From contig JAWLFJ010000049.1 of assembly GCA_041685625.1 (NCBI GenBank), forward strand, positions 1 through 26,716: a DNA stretch of 26,716 nucleotides, written 5' to 3'. The position numbers were made by a program, and so were the translations under genes. The DNA is from Albimonas sp041685625 (lineage in GTDB: Bacteria > Pseudomonadota > Alphaproteobacteria > Rhodobacterales > Rhodobacteraceae). A model generated the notes under the pieces. The model made no database searches, was not told the DNA's origin, and saw nothing but the letters and a program-made list of their open reading frames with translations. The first letter of the stretch is position 1. Each line of letters begins with the position of its first letter. Positions 24,986 to 26,716 of the stretch are shown piece after piece.

Positions 24986-25307
24986 GTGCCCGAGCACCTT
25001 CACGACGAGCTGACCGAGGACTGCCGCGACATGATCCACGTCGAGACCGCGGGCCGAGATCGCGAACCACCGCAGGGCGTTCCTCCGCGAACGGCTCCAG
25101 GCGCCCGGAACCAGCAGCGCGAGCGACCGCCTGAAAGAGGAATTCCGACGGCTCATCAAGACCCGGACCGTCCTGCCTGGCGCCGAGACCGTGCCCATGT
25201 TGCTCTGGACTGTCCTCGCCTGAAGCCGGATCATCATGCGCAAAGTCGATGAATGGGAGACCCTCGCCCAGCCGATCGAGCCCGTCGCCCTTGATCACGC
25301 CGCCTGA
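24986..25307 (+). pseudogene. IS256/Mutator-type transposase remnant (C-terminal part)
   Basis: HLHDELTEDCRDMIHVETA is read in the frame shared with the recombinase debris. A frameshift near 25050 then gives AEIANHRRAFLRERLQ, RLKEEFRRLIKTRTVLPGAE and TVPMLLWTVLA. An in-frame TGA follows, and after it RIIMRKVDEWETLAQPIE to a final TGA at 25305-25307. The stretch F.RRIKT.TVLP.AET..ML.W..L.SG.I.MRKVD.W is typical of a Mutator-type transposase C-terminus. The NAIER-type segment before RLKEEF has been lost (it reads SSASD). Confidence 0.75.
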
Positions 25308-25396
25308 TCAGGCCGAAATCGCCAAGCCCGGAGATCGCGGCACGATGATTTCCACCGATTCCCGCTGCTACGATCGCGTTTCTCGGAGGGCTGGGC

Positions 25397-25790
25397 GTGG
25401 AGATCTACGCGTCGGAGCATCGGCGCCGGCCGGACGAGATTAAGGCGCAGGCCGTCGCCGAGACGCCTCGTCCCGGCCCGACGGTCACGGACGTGGCCGG
25501 GCGGTTCGGGGTCCGCCGCATCAGCTCTCGACCTGGCGGCGCTTGGCGAAGGACGGCGCGCTGATGCTGCCCGGCGGCAGGTGGCGAGGTGCACGAGACG
25601 GTCTTCGGGCCGCTCGCGGTTCGCGACGCGGAGCCCGTGGCGCCCGACGCCGACGACCGGTGGGCGGGGAGGAGAGATCGGGAGCGCCGTCGGCGATGTC
25701 ATGCTCGACCTCGACGCCTGCACGCCGGCGGGGCGCGTCGCCGAGAGGGTGCGCGCCCTCGGAGCGGCGTCCGGATGCTGCCGTCGCACA
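25397..25790 (+). pseudogene. IS66-family TnpA (Orf1) remnant, multiply frameshifted
   Basis: From a GTG at 25397 the frame reads VEIYASEHRRRPDEIKAQAV, then AETPRPGPTVTDVAGRFGV, the helix-turn-helix region of IS66 Orf1. A shift near 25518 gives HQLSTWRRLAKDGALMLPGG. Another near 25585 gives EVHETVFGPLAVRDAEPVAP, and a third near 25670 gives GDVMLDLDACTPAGRVAERV and RALGA. Every block of a normal TnpA is present in order, but at least three frameshifts break it. Confidence 0.75.
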
Positions 25791-26130
25791 AGCTGCGGAT
25801 GCTGGGGCGCGACGCAGCCGGTGGATTTCAGGCAAGATCACGACGGGTTGGCGGCCCTGGTCCGGTCGGCGCCGAAGATGGACCCGTTCACCGGCACGGT
25901 GATCGTGTTCCGGGCCGGGCGGGCCGACAGGCTGAAGAGCCTGTTCCGGGACGGCAGCGGGCTCGTGACGGCCTGTGAACGGCCGGGGAAGACCATCTTC
26001 GCCCCGCCGAGGGCGCCGGACGGCGCGATGACGTCGAACCGGATGCGGCTCGAGGCCCTGGTCGCGTGTCCGGACCGGCGCAAGGTCCGGGCGCTGGCAG
26101 CCCGTCGGCCGGCTGCGGCGGAACGAACCG
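25775..26130 (+). pseudogene. IS66-family TnpB (Orf2) remnant
   Basis: ATG at 25775 starts MLPSHKLRMLG; a frameshift follows near 25805. The rest is open and reads TQPVDFRQDHDGLAALVRSA, PKMDPFTGTVIVFRAGRADR and LKSLFRDGSGLVTACERPGK. PVDFR..HDGLAALV and DPF.G..FVFR..R.DRLK are the diagnostic TnpB blocks. The C-terminus (MRLEALVACPDRRKVRA) matches too, but the usual stop after AAAE is lost and the frame reads on. It overlaps the end of tnpA, as in intact IS66 elements. Confidence 0.8.
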
Positions 26131-26199
26131 AGGGCTCGAAGGGGCGGGCGTTCCCGATCGGCTCAAGGTGTGTCGCGGCGCCGTGCTCTTCGCCGCCCG

Positions 26200-26716
26200 G
26201 ATCGACCTGTCGGCGATTCCCCCACCCCAGCACGACGCCACCGCAGCATCGTGGCGCGAGAACACGGACCTCGAGGGCGAGACGCCCCGGGTGAAGAAGG
26301 TCGTCAAGCGCCTCGATCACCTCGTCGCCGCGCTGAACCATGCGGTGCGCGGCAAGAAGTCAGAGAAGCTCGGCGTGGACGAGCGGCAGCCGCCTTCGAG
26401 GGTCTCCAGGCGGCCGTCGCTTCGGTCAAGGAGCGGAACGACGGCGGAACGTCACCTGAAGGCGCGTCGCGGCGCAGACGTCGCCCGTCCGGGTTCAACC
26501 GCGGCGACCCTCGCGGAGCAGCTGCCAGCCACGCTCGGCAGAGACCGCCATGAGCGTGCCGGGAGGTCGAGCTCGGCTGGCGCGCCGGCCGCCGCGACCG
26601 GCAGGTCGTCGGCCCGGACGGCGCGCGCGCCGCGGGCGCGGCCCGTGCTCGGCCCGTGCGCGAGGACGGCGGGACAGGCGCCGGGCGCCCGCGCCGGTGC
26701 CGCCGGGCTCGACACC
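26200..26716 (+). pseudogene. IS66-family TnpC (transposase) N-terminal remnant, cut by the window edge
   Basis: From about 26200 a frame reads LSAIPPPQHDATAASWRENT, then VVKRLDHLVAALNHAVRGKK and SEKLGVDERQ. The last stretch matches the leucine-zipper-like N-terminus of IS66 TnpC before the FGRSSEKL motif. A shifted frame gives AFEGLQAAVASVKERNDG, followed by a basic Arg/Pro segment and ATLAEQLPATL, the linker before the zinc-finger part. At least two frameshifts are needed. The element continues beyond the right edge, so the DDE core cannot be assessed here. Confidence 0.6.

Noticed and set aside
25581..26294. 237-codon plus-strand frame taken as an intact tnpB
   Set aside because: Only the middle matches TnpB. 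The real N-terminus lies in another frame, and the frame runs past the normal end of the protein into tnpC, so it is a pseudogene.

Overview
The window is GC-rich DNA (by eye well above 65 percent GC). The gene set points to an alphaproteobacterium of Rhodobacterales type: a DUF3422 protein, a TIGR02300 (FYDLN acid) protein, a cysteine-poor alphaproteobacterial L36, an intracellular PHA depolymerase with a Cys nucleophile, and a GlnK-AmtB pair. This lineage call is an inference from gene families; no rRNA gene is present.

Left part (1-7.3 kb). A partial minus-strand gene of a conserved uncharacterised family runs off the left edge. It is followed on the plus strand by a small secreted protein, a MaoC/FAS1-like hot-dog dehydratase, a HisC-like aminotransferase and a DUF3422 membrane-anchored protein. 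A polar amino-acid-type ABC permease (minus) and its substrate-binding protein (plus) then diverge from a shared promoter region, with no ATPase nearby.

Middle (7.3-17 kb). A 478-base non-coding stretch leads to a 39-residue membrane protein gene with a strong ribosome binding site, then tRNA-Ala(GGC) with a clear terminator, the TIGR02300 gene, phaZ, a YgjP/SprT-type metalloprotease, a small three-helix membrane protein and a class A penicillin-binding protein. Next comes glnK-amtB behind a well-formed sigma-54 promoter. About 100-200 bases upstream of its predicted start lies an array of six short direct repeats spaced exactly 11, 22, 22, 22 and 22 bases apart. This helically phased, enhancer-like array is the most unusual regulatory structure here. 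A COG3650-type secreted protein and ribosomal protein L36 follow.

Right part (17-26.7 kb). A complete heme acquisition operon (TonB-dependent receptor, HmuT, HmuU, HmuV and an IsdG-type heme-degrading monooxygenase) sits between two stretches of decayed mobile DNA. Upstream are an ISL3-type transposase remnant and a possible DUF6900-like remnant. Downstream are fragments of an IS630-like transposase, one or two serine recombinases, an IS256/Mutator-type transposase and an IS66 element (tnpA, tnpB, tnpC), all frameshifted or truncated. An apparently intact DUF421 membrane protein gene lies among them. The heme operon encodes capture at the outer membrane, periplasmic binding, import, and cytoplasmic release of iron from heme, and its genes overlap or abut. 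The flanking wreckage suggests that this part of the chromosome is a hotspot for insertion and rearrangement.
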